This document shows positions 1-7,217 of a stretch of DNA of 18,693 nucleotides, piece by piece (within the stretch, counting starts at the first letter, position 1; each line of letters begins with the position of its first letter). The notes under the pieces were generated by a model. It saw only the letters and a program-made list of their open reading frames with translations. It did not search any database and was not told where the DNA came from. This DNA is from Paraclostridium tenue (GTDB lineage Bacteria; Bacillota; Clostridia; Peptostreptococcales; Peptostreptococcaceae), in assembly GCF_039521565.1 (NCBI RefSeq), contig NZ_BAAACP010000028.1:1-18693 (forward strand), given 5' to 3'. The position numbers were made by a program, and so were the translations under genes.

Positions 1-105
<105 letters not shown>

Positions 106-124
106 AATCTTTTTTTATTAGAAT

Positions 125-156
125 AAAAAAAAGAAGTGCTTTTGCACTTCTTTTTT
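125..156. terminator. Bidirectional intrinsic terminator between rRNA operon and helicase gene
   Basis: A 9-bp perfect stem (131-139 with 144-152) closes a TTTT loop. It is flanked by an A-run on the left and a T-run on the right, so it reads as a terminator on both strands. It serves the 5S/rRNA operon on plus and the helicase gene on minus. The helicase stop codon (155-157) lies at the base of the structure. Confidence 0.85.
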
Positions 157-1258
157 ATACTTCTCTTCTTGGAATCTCCATTTCAATAGCATCTTCTATT
201 TCTTTTAATGTATTGTAGTCTTTTGGGTCTACAAACATGCACGTGTACCCTTCTTCTCCAGCTCTTCCTGTTCTTCCGATTCTATGGATATATGTTTCTG
301 CATTTTCAGGAATGTCGTAGTTATATACATGAGATACTCCACTTATATCTAAACCTCTAGATGCAACATCTGTTGCTATTAAGTATTGTATATCTGCATT
401 TCTAAATGATTTCATAATTCTTTCTCTATGGGATTGTTTTATATCACTGTGAAGTTTAGCACAGTTATATTTTCTTCTATGAAGAACTTCTTCTAACTTA
501 TCAACTCTAGCCTTGGTTCTACAGAAAATTATTCCCATGAATGGATTATCTTTATCTAATACTGAACACAATGCATCTTGTTTTTTTCTATCTGTAGTTT
601 CAACTACATTTTGTTTTATATTAGTTAATGTTATTTCTTCTTTTTCTACACTAATTACTGTTGGATTATTCATATACTTATATGCTAATTTTTTTACAGC
701 AGAGTCCATAGTTGCAGAGAAGCATAACATTTGACGATTTTTAGAAGTATATCTAAGTATAGTTTCAACTTCATTTCTAAATCCCATAAATAACATTTGG
801 TCTGCTTCATCTAAAACTAAGACTTTCAATTTACTAAGATCTACAGTTTCTCTGTCTATATGATCTAATAGTCTACCAGGAGTAGCTATAACTAAGTGTA
901 TATTTCTTTTTAACTTTTTTAACTGAGCACCAATATCTTTACCACCATACATAGCTAGTAAGTTAATATCAGTATTTTCACTAAGCTTTTCTGCTTCTTT
1001 GGTTATTTGTATTGCAAGCTCTCTAGTTGGTGAAATTATAAGAGCTTGTATATGATTATCTTCAGATGATAAATTTTCAAATATAGGAAGTAAAAATGCT
1101 AATGTTTTTCCTGTTCCTGTTTGAGCTTCAGCTATTACGTCTTTACCTGATTTTATTATACTTATACTTTCTTCTTGTATAGGCGTTGGATTTGTTATTC
1201 CCATTTTTTTTAGGGTTTTTATTGTATTATCATTAATTCCTAATTCTTTAAAATTCAT
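155..1258 (-). CDS. DEAD-box ATP-dependent RNA helicase, core-only
   Basis: This 367-aa cytoplasmic protein has the full DEAD-box motif set: Q motif (about residues 5-28), Walker A AQTGTGKT 45-52, PTREL 77-81, GG 105-106, TPGR 126-129, DEAD 150-153, SAT 181-183, then in RecA domain 2 IFCRT 244-248, TDVASRGLD 296-304 and HRIGRTGR 325-332. The family unwinds short RNA duplexes using ATP, in ribosome assembly, mRNA decay or cold adaptation. The protein ends about 35 residues after the last motif, so it has no C-terminal RNA-binding extension like those of DbpA/YxiN or CshA. The target RNA cannot be named. The ATG has GAGGT (1266-1270) upstream. It is convergent with the rRNA operon, which is suggestive but not proof of a role in ribosome biogenesis. 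Confidence 0.95.
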   Translation of the reverse strand: MNFKELGINDNTIKTLKKMGITNPTPIQEESISIIKSGKDVIAEAQTGTGKTLAFLLPIFENLSSEDNHIQALIISPTRELAIQITKEAEKLSENTDINLLAMYGGKDIGAQLKKLKRNIHLVIATPGRLLDHIDRETVDLSKLKVLVLDEADQMLFMGFRNEVETILRYTSKNRQMLCFSATMDSAVKKLAYKYMNNPTVISVEKEEITLTNIKQNVVETTDRKKQDALCSVLDKDNPFMGIIFCRTKARVDKLEEVLHRRKYNCAKLHSDIKQSHRERIMKSFRNADIQYLIATDVASRGLDISGVSHVYNYDIPENAETYIHRIGRTGRAGEEGYTCMFVDPKDYNTLKEIEDAIEMEIPRREV

Positions 1259-1352
1259 ATTATTTACCTCACAAATATTGCTAATTTAATTACTGACAAC
1301 TTAATTAATAATATCATAATAAACACATTAATACTAATTATATTATAAATTA

Positions 1353-1380
1353 TTGACATAATTTTATAATTATATATAAT
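1353..1380 (+). promoter_or_regulatory. Consensus promoter-like sequence, antisense to the ytaF 3' end
   Basis: TTGACA (1353-1358), a 16-bp spacer and TATAAT (1375-1380) lie on the plus strand in the gap between two minus-strand genes. Transcription would run into the 3' end of ytaF in antisense. No terminator or ORF follows on this strand nearby. Both hexamers are perfect, but in such AT-rich DNA a chance match is possible. Confidence 0.3.
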
Positions 1381-1427
1381 ATTAAAAAATACAATATGTT
1401 TAAATTTAAGTTGTAATAAAAAAAGAG

Positions 1428-2051
1428 TTATATAAATCTTATTATAGCTAGTAAAATAAGCATAGAACCAGAAAGCCAAGAAAGATTTATATCTATTTTC
1501 TCAATGAATTTTTTACCAAAGTATACTCCAAGAAACAAAGACATTACACCTATGAAAAATGATAACATTATAACTTGAAAATAGTTTATAGATATCAAGC
1601 TACTACCAAATCCAACTGCTATACTATCCAAAGAAAGAGCTACAGCTAAGTATATAGCTTCTTTTATGGTAAGACTTTTAGATTTATCATAATCAGCTTT
1701 AGTTTCACTGGCATATATTTCTAACACAAACTTAAAATCAAATAATTTAAAAGTTAAGGGAGATCCTATATTAGAAAACTTTTGAATGTAGGTTTTAAAA
1801 AAAGATTCAAATAGCCTAAGTACCCCAAGTGATAATAATAAAAAGAAACTAAGAGTAGAAGCTACGGTAGATGGTAAAAATTCTTTGAACAATCCCCCTA
1901 AAGATAATGAAATTCCTAAAAATAATGAACATACAAGATTAATTACTATATTTGAAGTAAATGGAATCTTTATTCTATCTGTTCCATAAGCTATACTAGC
2001 AACAAAAGTATCTATACATAAAGATAAAACTAAGATTAAAGCTTCTATCAA
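1428..2051 (-). CDS. ytaF: YtaF, MntP-like sporulation membrane protein
   Basis: This 207-aa protein is almost entirely hydrophobic, with about six membrane segments in two halves. Each half carries an acidic motif in a helix: LCIDTFVAS (Asp14) and LSLDSIAVGF (Asp142). This is the pattern of the MntP/YtaF family of six-helix membrane proteins. MntP exports manganese. YtaF proteins are annotated as sporulation membrane proteins and their substrate is not established. The two halves are joined by a charged loop around residues 95-130. I place the start at TTG (2049-2051) because AGGAGGGG lies 5-6 bases upstream. The ATG 18 bases earlier (2069) would put that ribosome binding site inside the gene and has none of its own. 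No clear terminator follows before the helicase gene. Confidence 0.85.
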   Translation of the reverse strand: MIEALILVLSLCIDTFVASIAYGTDRIKIPFTSNIVINLVCSLFLGISLSLGGLFKEFLPSTVASTLSFFLLLSLGVLRLFESFFKTYIQKFSNIGSPLTFKLFDFKFVLEIYASETKADYDKSKSLTIKEAIYLAVALSLDSIAVGFGSSLISINYFQVIMLSFFIGVMSLFLGVYFGKKFIEKIDINLSWLSGSMLILLAIIRFI

Positions 2052-2120
2052 TATATCCCCTCCTAACATAAGATGACTAGTATATATTATTAAGTAAGGG
2101 ACAAATTAGTTACTGTAAGT

Positions 2121-2151
2121 ATTAAAGACACCCAAATTAGGTGCCTTTAAT
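2121..2151 (-). terminator. Terminator of the DUF1540 gene
   Basis: A 12-bp stem (2121-2132 with 2140-2151) has one G-U wobble when transcribed on the minus strand and an A-C mismatch on plus, so it is built for minus-strand RNA. It includes part of the stop codon of the cysteine-rich gene (2151-2153). The U-tract is short and interrupted, so termination may be partial. Confidence 0.6.
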
Positions 2152-2471
2152 TAATATTCATAATTATTATAAAACCTTTTTTTAAATGTTTCACAAGTAC
2201 TATTTAAAGAATTAACTTGTATATCAGATGATTTACATGAACCACTAAAATTATATGTACAGTTGTATGCACTGCATATTATATTTTTAGGTGAAGTTTC
2301 AGTATTATCTATAGTACTATTTATTATTTTAGATGAATTTAAAGAGTCTATGAAAGTTTTGCAATAAGTTTCTGGAGTTATATTTGCATCAAAACCTTCT
2401 ATATTAACTACAGATGCACTACATAAACCAGAAACATTAAAAACACAATTTATAGATAAACATTTAATCAA
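2151..2471 (-). CDS. Small cysteine-rich protein with two DUF1540 modules
   Basis: This 106-aa protein is built of two similar cysteine modules. The first has C4-X4-C9-X7-C17 and a closing YCKTF (C37). The second has C66-X4-C71-X7-C79 and a closing TCETF (C93). This spacing and the 'G-x-C' then 'C-x-TF' ends match DUF1540, common in clostridia. The role is unknown; the four-cysteine modules suggest metal binding (inference). There is no signal peptide or membrane segment. The start is TTG at 2469-2471, with GGAGGT (2478-2483) six bases upstream. The in-frame ATG at 2492 lies upstream of that ribosome binding site and is not credible. An inverted repeat in the leader could mask the ribosome binding site. 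Confidence 0.85.
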   Translation of the reverse strand: MIKCLSINCVFNVSGLCSASVVNIEGFDANITPETYCKTFIDSLNSSKIINSTIDNTETSPKNIICSAYNCTYNFSGSCKSSDIQVNSLNSTCETFKKRFYNNYEY

Positions 2472-2480
2472 AAAAACACC

Positions 2481-2519
2481 TCCAACTAACATATAGATAT
2501 AGTATTAATTTCAGTTGGA
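2481..2519 (-). promoter_or_regulatory. Leader hairpin that could mask the DUF1540 ribosome binding site
   Basis: TCCAACT at 2481-2487 is the inverse complement of AGTTGGA at 2513-2519, giving a 7-bp stem with a 25-nt loop in minus-strand RNA. The stem covers the first three bases of the GGAGGT ribosome binding site (2478-2483). A minus-strand promoter candidate (TTGCAA 2561-2566, 17-bp spacer, TATTTA at 2538-2543) would include this hairpin in the mRNA. Confidence 0.35.
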
Positions 2520-2560
2520 AAAAATATACTGAAAATTTAAATAGAAATTAAAAAAATATA

Positions 2561-2589
2561 TTGCAAATACTCTTCAAATGATTTAGAAT
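2561..2589 (+). promoter_or_regulatory. Candidate promoter of a small transcription unit
   Basis: TTGCAA (2561-2566), a 17-bp spacer and TAGAAT (2584-2589) lie on the plus strand. The start would be near 2596, about 70 nt before a strong terminator. TTGCAA is its own inverse complement and could also be the -35 of the minus-strand DUF1540 gene. Confidence 0.4.
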
Positions 2590-2595
2590 AGTAAG

Positions 2596-2666
2596 TCCTA
2601 AGATAAATAGATTAAATATTTAGTAGATATTTCGATTGCGCTAACTCAATGAGTTAGCTTTTTTTT
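2596..2666 (+). ncRNA. Candidate ~70-nt small RNA or attenuated leader
   Basis: A promoter-like sequence ends at 2589 and a strong intrinsic terminator ends at 2666, with no gene between them, so a short RNA is the simplest reading. It contains 2618-2633, which is perfectly complementary to 2829-2844 in the probable leader of the downstream DUF1846 mRNA. It has no ATG followed by a plausible ORF. It could instead be the attenuated leader of the DUF1846 gene. I recognise no known RNA family. Confidence 0.35.
2640..2666 (+). terminator. Intrinsic terminator with no gene upstream on its strand
   Basis: GCTAACTC (2640-2647), loop AAT, GAGTTAGC (2651-2658), then eight T. It is a perfect 8-bp stem with an ideal U-tract on plus. 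The minus side has no U-tract. The nearest upstream gene is on the other strand and reads away. Confidence 0.8.
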
Positions 2667-2703
2667 ATGTAGATTTTTAAAAATGTACTAGAAAAATATA
2701 AAA

Positions 2704-2755
2704 ATATATGATATTATTTTACTTTAAATTGGGTTATAGTTATATATGATATTAT
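2704..2755 (+). repeat. 14-nt direct repeat near the DUF1846 promoter
   Basis: ATATATGATATTAT occurs at 2704-2717 and 2742-2755, 38 bp apart start to start. The second copy overlaps the candidate -10 box. Composition is simple, so chance is possible. Confidence 0.4.
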
Positions 2756-2758
2756 AAT
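2729..2758 (+). promoter_or_regulatory. Candidate promoter of the DUF1846 gene
   Basis: TTGGGT (2729-2734), an 18-bp spacer and TATAAT (2753-2758). The start would be near 2765, leaving a leader of about 105 nt that contains the right arm of the 16-nt inverted repeat. Confidence 0.35.
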
Positions 2759-2870
2759 TTTAGTTATAGTAAATATAGACTTAATCTATTTAAATTTACT
2801 TTTTTTATTTAATTTTTAATTTTTTGAAGAAATATCTACTAAATTTATATTTTATCTAGGAGGAATTACA

Positions 2871-4379
2871 ATGAAGATAGGATTTGACCACAAGAAATAT
2901 TTAGAAGAACAATCTAAGTATATTTTAGAGAGAGTTAATAATTATGATAAGTTATACTTAGAATTTGGTGGGAAGTTAATGTTTGACCTTCATGCAAAGA
3001 GGGTTTTACCAGGATTTGATGAAAATGCAAAAATAAAAGTATTACAAAACTTAAAAGATAAATTAGAAGTTGTAATATGTGTTTATGCGGGGGATATCGA
3101 AAGAAATAAAATAAGAGGAGATTTCGGTATCACTTATGATATGGAAGTTTTAAGACTTATAGATGATTTAAGAGCATATGAACTTGATGTTAACAGTGTT
3201 GTTATAACAAGATATGAAGGACAACCTGCAACAACAGTTTTTATAAATAAATTAGAGCGTAGAGGTATAAAAGTATATAAACATGCTCCAACTAAAGGAT
3301 ATCCAAGTGATGTAGATACTATAGTAAGTGATGAAGGATATGGAGCTAATCCATATATAGAAACAACTAAACCTATAGTAGTTGTAACAGCACCAGGACC
3401 AAATAGTGGTAAATTAGGAACTTGTTTAAGTCAATTATATCATGAAAATAAAAGAGGAAATGAAGTTGGATACTCTAAATTCGAAACATTCCCAGTATGG
3501 AATGTTCCATTAAAGCATCCTTTAAATATAGCATATGAAGCTGCAACAGTTGACTTAAAAGATGTTAACATGATAGATTCATTCCATCTTGAAAAATATG
3601 GAGTACAATCAGTTAATTACAACCGTGACTTAGAACTATTCCCTGTTTTAAAGAAAATAATAGAAAAAATAACAGGAAAAGAATCTGTATATCAATCACC
3701 AACAGATATGGGAGTTAACAGAGTTGGATATGGTATAATAGATGATGAAGTAGTTCAAGAAGCTTCAAGACAAGAGATAATAAGAAGATACTTTAAAACA
3801 GCTTGTGAATACAAAAAAGGACAAGTTGATAAAGGTGCTTATGATAGAATGAATTTAATAATGGAAGAATTAAACTTAAAGCCGGAAGATAGAAAAGTAG
3901 TAATGCCTGCTAGAGAATATAGTGCTAAGTTAAAAGAAGCTTCTAATACACCAAATGATATATGTCCTGTAGTTGCATTAGAACTTTGTGATGGAACTAT
4001 ACTTACAGGAAAAGCATCTGAAACAATGAATGCAACAGCTGCTGCTGTATTAAATGCTGTTAAGCATTTTGCTGATATAAATGATGATATGCATTTAATA
4101 TCACCAGTTGTTTTAGAACCAATTATCAATTTAAAAGCCAATACTTTAGGAAATAGAAATGTTGCATTAAGCTGTGAAGAAGTATTAACAGCATTAAGTA
4201 TATGTGCTGTAACAAATCCAACAGCTCAAGCTGCAATGGAAAAATTACCTATGCTTAAAGGAGCTCAAGCCCATTCAACAACTATGTTAAATGTAAATGA
4301 TGAGCAAACATTTAGAAAATTAGGTATGGATACAACTTCTGATCCAGAATATCCATCAGCTAACTTATATCAAAATTAA
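2871..4379 (+). CDS. DUF1846 / UPF0371 family protein
   Basis: This 502-aa soluble protein is full length for the UPF0371 (DUF1846) family, which is usually about 500 aa. I recognise the N-terminal FDHKKYLEEQSKYI, the FGGKLMFDLHAKRVLPGF segment (32-49) and the central TAPGPNSGKLGTC (173-185). GPNSGK (176-181) resembles a nucleotide-binding P-loop, but function is not established and catalysis cannot be assigned. There is no signal peptide or membrane segment. AGGAGG (2858-2863) lies seven bases before the ATG. It is a single-gene unit with its own probable promoter and a strong terminator. Its long leader contains one arm of an inverted repeat. Codon use is like its neighbours. Confidence 0.92.
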   Translation: MKIGFDHKKYLEEQSKYILERVNNYDKLYLEFGGKLMFDLHAKRVLPGFDENAKIKVLQNLKDKLEVVICVYAGDIERNKIRGDFGITYDMEVLRLIDDLRAYELDVNSVVITRYEGQPATTVFINKLERRGIKVYKHAPTKGYPSDVDTIVSDEGYGANPYIETTKPIVVVTAPGPNSGKLGTCLSQLYHENKRGNEVGYSKFETFPVWNVPLKHPLNIAYEAATVDLKDVNMIDSFHLEKYGVQSVNYNRDLELFPVLKKIIEKITGKESVYQSPTDMGVNRVGYGIIDDEVVQEASRQEIIRRYFKTACEYKKGQVDKGAYDRMNLIMEELNLKPEDRKVVMPAREYSAKLKEASNTPNDICPVVALELCDGTILTGKASETMNATAAAVLNAVKHFADINDDMHLISPVVLEPIINLKANTLGNRNVALSCEEVLTALSICAVTNPTAQAAMEKLPMLKGAQAHSTTMLNVNDEQTFRKLGMDTTSDPEYPSANLYQN

Positions 4380-4389
4380 TATTGTATAT

Positions 4390-4425
4390 AACCGTATTGT
4401 AAAGCATTTTGCAATACGGTTTTTT
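4390..4425 (+). terminator. Terminator of the DUF1846 gene
   Basis: A 10-bp stem AACCGTATTG (4390-4399) with CAATACGGTT (4412-4421), followed by a T-run. It lies about 30 bases before the dinB start, so dinB needs read-through or a promoter I could not identify. Confidence 0.9.
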
Positions 4426-4453
4426 AATTAAAAATAGATAAGGAGAATATATA

Positions 4454-5539
4454 TTGTATAGCAATAGAAAGATAATTCATATAGATATGGATGCTTTTTA
4501 TGCATCTGTAGAACAAAGAGACAACAAAGAACTTAGAGGAAAGCCAGTTATAGTTGGAGGAAGTCCTGAAAGTAGAGGAGTGGTTGCTACTTGTTCATAT
4601 GAAGCAAGGAAATTTGGTATACATTCAGCTATGCCATCTAAAATTGCTTATGTAAGGTGTCCACATGCTATATTCGTCCCTCCTAGATTTGATGTATATC
4701 ACAAGCTTTCATATGAAATAAGAGAAATTTTTAAAAGATATACTGACATTATAGAACCACTATCTTTAGATGAAGCATACTTAGATGTTACTGAGAATAA
4801 AAAGGGAATAGAGTATGCAAGTGTAATTGCAAAAAGAATTAAATCTGAGATATATAAAGAAATAGGTATAACTTCATCTGCTGGAGTTTCTTATAATAAA
4901 TTTTTAGCTAAAATAGCATCTGATTATCAAAAACCAAATGGATTGACGGTTATAACTCCTGAAAAGGCTCAAGAATTTATAGATAAATTACCTATAAAAA
5001 AATTTTTTGGTATTGGAAAGGTCACAGAAAAAACTCTCAAAATGATGGGAGTAAACAATGGATATGATTTAAGAAATATGGACTTAATCCAATTAGAAAC
5101 AATATTTAAGAAAAAAGGATATGATATGTATAATTTTGCTAGGGGGATTGATCATAGACCTGTAAAGGTTAGTAGAGAAAGAAAATCAGTAGGAGCAGAA
5201 ACTACGTTTATTTCTAATGTGAATTTTGATTCAGATGAATTAAATGAGCATATAAAGGAAGTTGTAAAAGATGTATATATGAGATTAAACTCTCTTAATA
5301 AATCTGGAAAAACAATAACTGTAAAAGTTAAGTATGAAGATTTTCAACAAGCAACTAAAAGACACACTTTAAAAACTCCTATATATACATATGAAGATAT
5401 ATTAGGAAATAGTAATATTTTAATAGAAAGAATCAAAGATAAGAACAAACAAATTCGATTGATAGGGGTAAGTATCTCAAACTTATTAGATAGAGAAAAA
5501 GAAATGTACACTACTATATCATTGTTTGATAAGTTATAA
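4454..5539 (+). CDS. dinB: DNA polymerase IV (Y-family translesion polymerase)
   Basis: This 361-aa protein copies past damaged or stalled template positions with low fidelity and no proofreading. The DMDAFYASVE motif gives metal ligand Asp11 and the likely steric gate Tyr16. SLDEAYLDV gives catalytic Asp106 and Glu107. A helix-hairpin-helix FFGIGKVTEKTL lies near 184-195, followed by the little-finger domain. The C-terminal TISLFDKL fits a sliding-clamp binding motif (xSLF type), so the protein should be recruited by DnaN. The start is TTG (4454) with AAGGAG eight bases upstream. The next Met lies inside the catalytic DMD motif, so TTG is required. No LexA-type box was evident in the short gap. 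Confidence 0.96.
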   Translation: MYSNRKIIHIDMDAFYASVEQRDNKELRGKPVIVGGSPESRGVVATCSYEARKFGIHSAMPSKIAYVRCPHAIFVPPRFDVYHKLSYEIREIFKRYTDIIEPLSLDEAYLDVTENKKGIEYASVIAKRIKSEIYKEIGITSSAGVSYNKFLAKIASDYQKPNGLTVITPEKAQEFIDKLPIKKFFGIGKVTEKTLKMMGVNNGYDLRNMDLIQLETIFKKKGYDMYNFARGIDHRPVKVSRERKSVGAETTFISNVNFDSDELNEHIKEVVKDVYMRLNSLNKSGKTITVKVKYEDFQQATKRHTLKTPIYTYEDILGNSNILIERIKDKNKQIRLIGVSISNLLDREKEMYTTISLFDKL

Positions 5540-5611
5540 CTTATTTATAGTAACAAAAATTATTTATTAGAATAAATTATTAACAATGAAAAATATTTTA
5601 AACTAAAACGT

Positions 5612-5639
5612 TTGATTTTACTTAGAAATATGCTATCAT
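5612..5639 (+). promoter_or_regulatory. Candidate promoter of the first MATE gene
   Basis: TTGATT (5612-5617), a 16-bp spacer and TATCAT (5634-5639), ending 33 bases before the ATG. The core AAAACGTTT overlaps the -35 region. Confidence 0.5.
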
Positions 5640-5672
5640 ATGATTTAATTGTATTTTAATAAGGAGGTTAAT

Positions 5673-7073
5673 ATGGCGAAGCAAGCTACGGATTTGGGGA
5701 AAGGCAGTGTTTCAAAGTTATTATTTCAATTGGCACTACCTGCTATAATAGCACAGATAGTGAATGTATTATACAATATAGTTGATAGAATCTTTATAGG
5801 AAGAATTCCAAGTGGAGAAATTGCTATGGCAGGTGTTGGAGTAGCTTTTCCAATAATAATGATAGTATCAGCTTTTAGCGCTTTAGTTGGTATGGGGGGA
5901 GCTCCATTAGCAGCTATAAAAATGGGAGAAAAAGATAATGATGGTGCAGAAAAAATAATGACTAATAGTTTTTCTACATTATTAATAATATCATTTGTAT
6001 TAACAATATCGTTTCTGATATTTAAAGAAGATATACTTTGGGCATTTGGAGCAAGTGATAAAACGATAGGATATGCTAATGATTATATAGGTATTTATCT
6101 TATAGGAACTATATTTGTACAAATAGGATTAGGAATGAATCCATTTATAAATACTCAAGGATTTGCTAAAACTGGAATGATGACAGTTATGATAGGTGCA
6201 ATTATAAATATAATACTAGATCCTATATTTATATTTGGATTAAATATGGGAGTAAAAGGAGCTGCGTTAGCTACAATAACAGCTCAATTTGTTTCTGCTA
6301 TTTGGGTATTAAAATTCTTAGTTGGTAAAAAAAGTGTACTAAAAATAAAGAAAAAATATATTGTACCAAGTATTAAAGTAGTTATTCCTATATTACTTTT
6401 AGGTATATCGCCATTTATAATGAATGCTACAGAAAGTTTAGTTATAATAACTATGAATAATAGTCTTGCAAAATATGGAGGAGATTTAGCAGTAGGAGCT
6501 ATGACTATAATAAGTAGTGTTATGCAAATAATACTTTTACCTATGATGGGATTAACTCAAGGTGCGCAACCTATAATGAGTTTTAACTATGGAGCAGAGC
6601 AACTAGATAGAGTTAGAAAGACATTTAAGTTATTAATTACATGTTGTTTTACTTATGCAACTATAATGTGTGTAAGTATAATTGCATTTCCACAAATTTA
6701 TGTATCTATATTTAATAGTAATCCAGAACTTGTGTCAATAACAGCATGGAGTATGAGAATTTATTTTGCTGGAATATTCATGTTTGGAGCTCAGATTGCT
6801 TGCCAACAAACATTCCTTGCATTAGGTCAAGCAAAAATATCTATGATATTAGCATTACTTAGAAAAATAATATTATTAATACCATTAATATTTATATTAC
6901 CTATGTTTATTGAAAATAAATTACAAGGAGTATTAATGGCAGAGCCTGTTGCAGACGTGTTAGCTGCTATTACTACTGTAGTATGCTTTAGTGTATTTTA
7001 TAAAAAGACATTATCAGTTAATCATTTAGGTCAAGTAAATGTGGAAATAGCTAAAACTAAAGCTGAAGAATAA
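5673..7073 (+). CDS. MATE family efflux transporter (MepA-like)
   Basis: This 466-aa polytopic membrane protein has about twelve helices in two related halves, the usual size and form for MATE transporters. These export cationic drugs or metabolites in exchange for Na+ or H+. The opening DLGKGSVSKLLFQLALPAII and NVLYNIVDRIFIGR, and MGLTQGAQPIMSFNYGA in the second half, are typical of the MepA-type bacterial branch. The substrate is unknown. The start is ATG at 5673, with AAGGAGGT (5661-5668) upstream. A TTG 24 bases earlier opens the same frame but would translate through this ribosome binding site. It is a single-gene unit with promoter and strong terminator. A second, divergent MATE gene lies 4.4 kb downstream. 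Confidence 0.93.
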   Translation: MAKQATDLGKGSVSKLLFQLALPAIIAQIVNVLYNIVDRIFIGRIPSGEIAMAGVGVAFPIIMIVSAFSALVGMGGAPLAAIKMGEKDNDGAEKIMTNSFSTLLIISFVLTISFLIFKEDILWAFGASDKTIGYANDYIGIYLIGTIFVQIGLGMNPFINTQGFAKTGMMTVMIGAIINIILDPIFIFGLNMGVKGAALATITAQFVSAIWVLKFLVGKKSVLKIKKKYIVPSIKVVIPILLLGISPFIMNATESLVIITMNNSLAKYGGDLAVGAMTIISSVMQIILLPMMGLTQGAQPIMSFNYGAEQLDRVRKTFKLLITCCFTYATIMCVSIIAFPQIYVSIFNSNPELVSITAWSMRIYFAGIFMFGAQIACQQTFLALGQAKISMILALLRKIILLIPLIFILPMFIENKLQGVLMAEPVADVLAAITTVVCFSVFYKKTLSVNHLGQVNVEIAKTKAEE

Positions 7074-7083
7074 AAACATTTAT

Positions 7084-7132
7084 ATAAGCTATCATAATAA
7101 GTAGTTTTTGCTCATTATGATAGCTTATTTTG
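7084..7132 (+). terminator. Terminator of the first MATE gene
   Basis: A 15-bp perfect stem (7084-7098 with 7114-7128) with a 15-nt loop, then TTTTG. The U-tract is short but the stem is long. Confidence 0.85.
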
Positions 7133-7154
7133 TATATTAGTACTAAATAAAATT

Positions 7155-7184
7155 TTGATAAAAAGAAATTAATTATTATATAAT
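7155..7184 (+). promoter_or_regulatory. Candidate promoter of the PHP gene
   Basis: TTGATA (7155-7160), an 18-bp spacer and TATAAT (7179-7184), 33 bases before the start codon. The spacing is slightly long but both boxes are close to consensus. Confidence 0.45.
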
Positions 7185-7217
7185 TAAAAATATAAACTAT
7201 AAATAGGAGGCTTAAAT

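Larger units (their letters stand above)
2618..2844. repeat. 16-nt perfect inverted repeat (arms 2618-2633 and 2829-2844)
   Basis: ATTTAGTAGATATTTC at 2618-2633 is the exact inverse complement of 2829-2844. The left arm lies in the candidate small RNA, just before its terminator. The right arm ends 13 bases before the ribosome binding site of the DUF1846 gene. The first 13 bases recur at 9365-9377, upstream of the aminotransferase gene. Confidence 0.7.
2472..2870. other. About 400-bp non-coding region between divergent genes
   Basis: No convincing ORF is present. The region separates the minus-strand DUF1540 gene from the plus-strand DUF1846 gene. It holds: a leader inverted repeat (2481-2487 / 2513-2519); a palindromic TTGCAA (2561-2566) that can act as a -35 in either direction; a plus-strand promoter and terminator bounding a ~70-nt unit; a 16-nt inverted repeat (2618-2633 / 2829-2844); a 14-nt direct repeat; and a likely promoter for the DUF1846 gene. 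Confidence 0.8.

Noticed and set aside
513..734. 73-aa plus-strand ORF
   Set aside because: It lies wholly inside the helicase gene on the other strand, and its sequence has no family features.
1264..1479. 71-aa minus-strand ORF rich in Ile, Phe and Tyr
   Set aside because: It runs from the 3' end of ytaF through AT-rich intergenic DNA and has no ribosome binding site. It looks like translated non-coding sequence.
2052..2120. Manganese (yybP-ykoY) riboswitch or sporulation sigma promoter before ytaF
   Set aside because: The gap is too short for the riboswitch and lacks its conserved loops. A CATCTTA match would place the transcript start in the ribosome binding site.
3839..4141. 100-aa minus-strand ORF
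   Set aside because: It is antisense within the DUF1846 gene, which has clear coding character.
5540..5600. Terminator after dinB
   Set aside because: An A/T inverted repeat around 5563-5585 has mismatches, no G-C pairs and no T-run, so it is not convincing.
5603..5616. cre-like site at the promoter of the first MATE gene
   Set aside because: It shares the AAAACGTTT core but misses three consensus positions, clearly weaker than the site at 7993.
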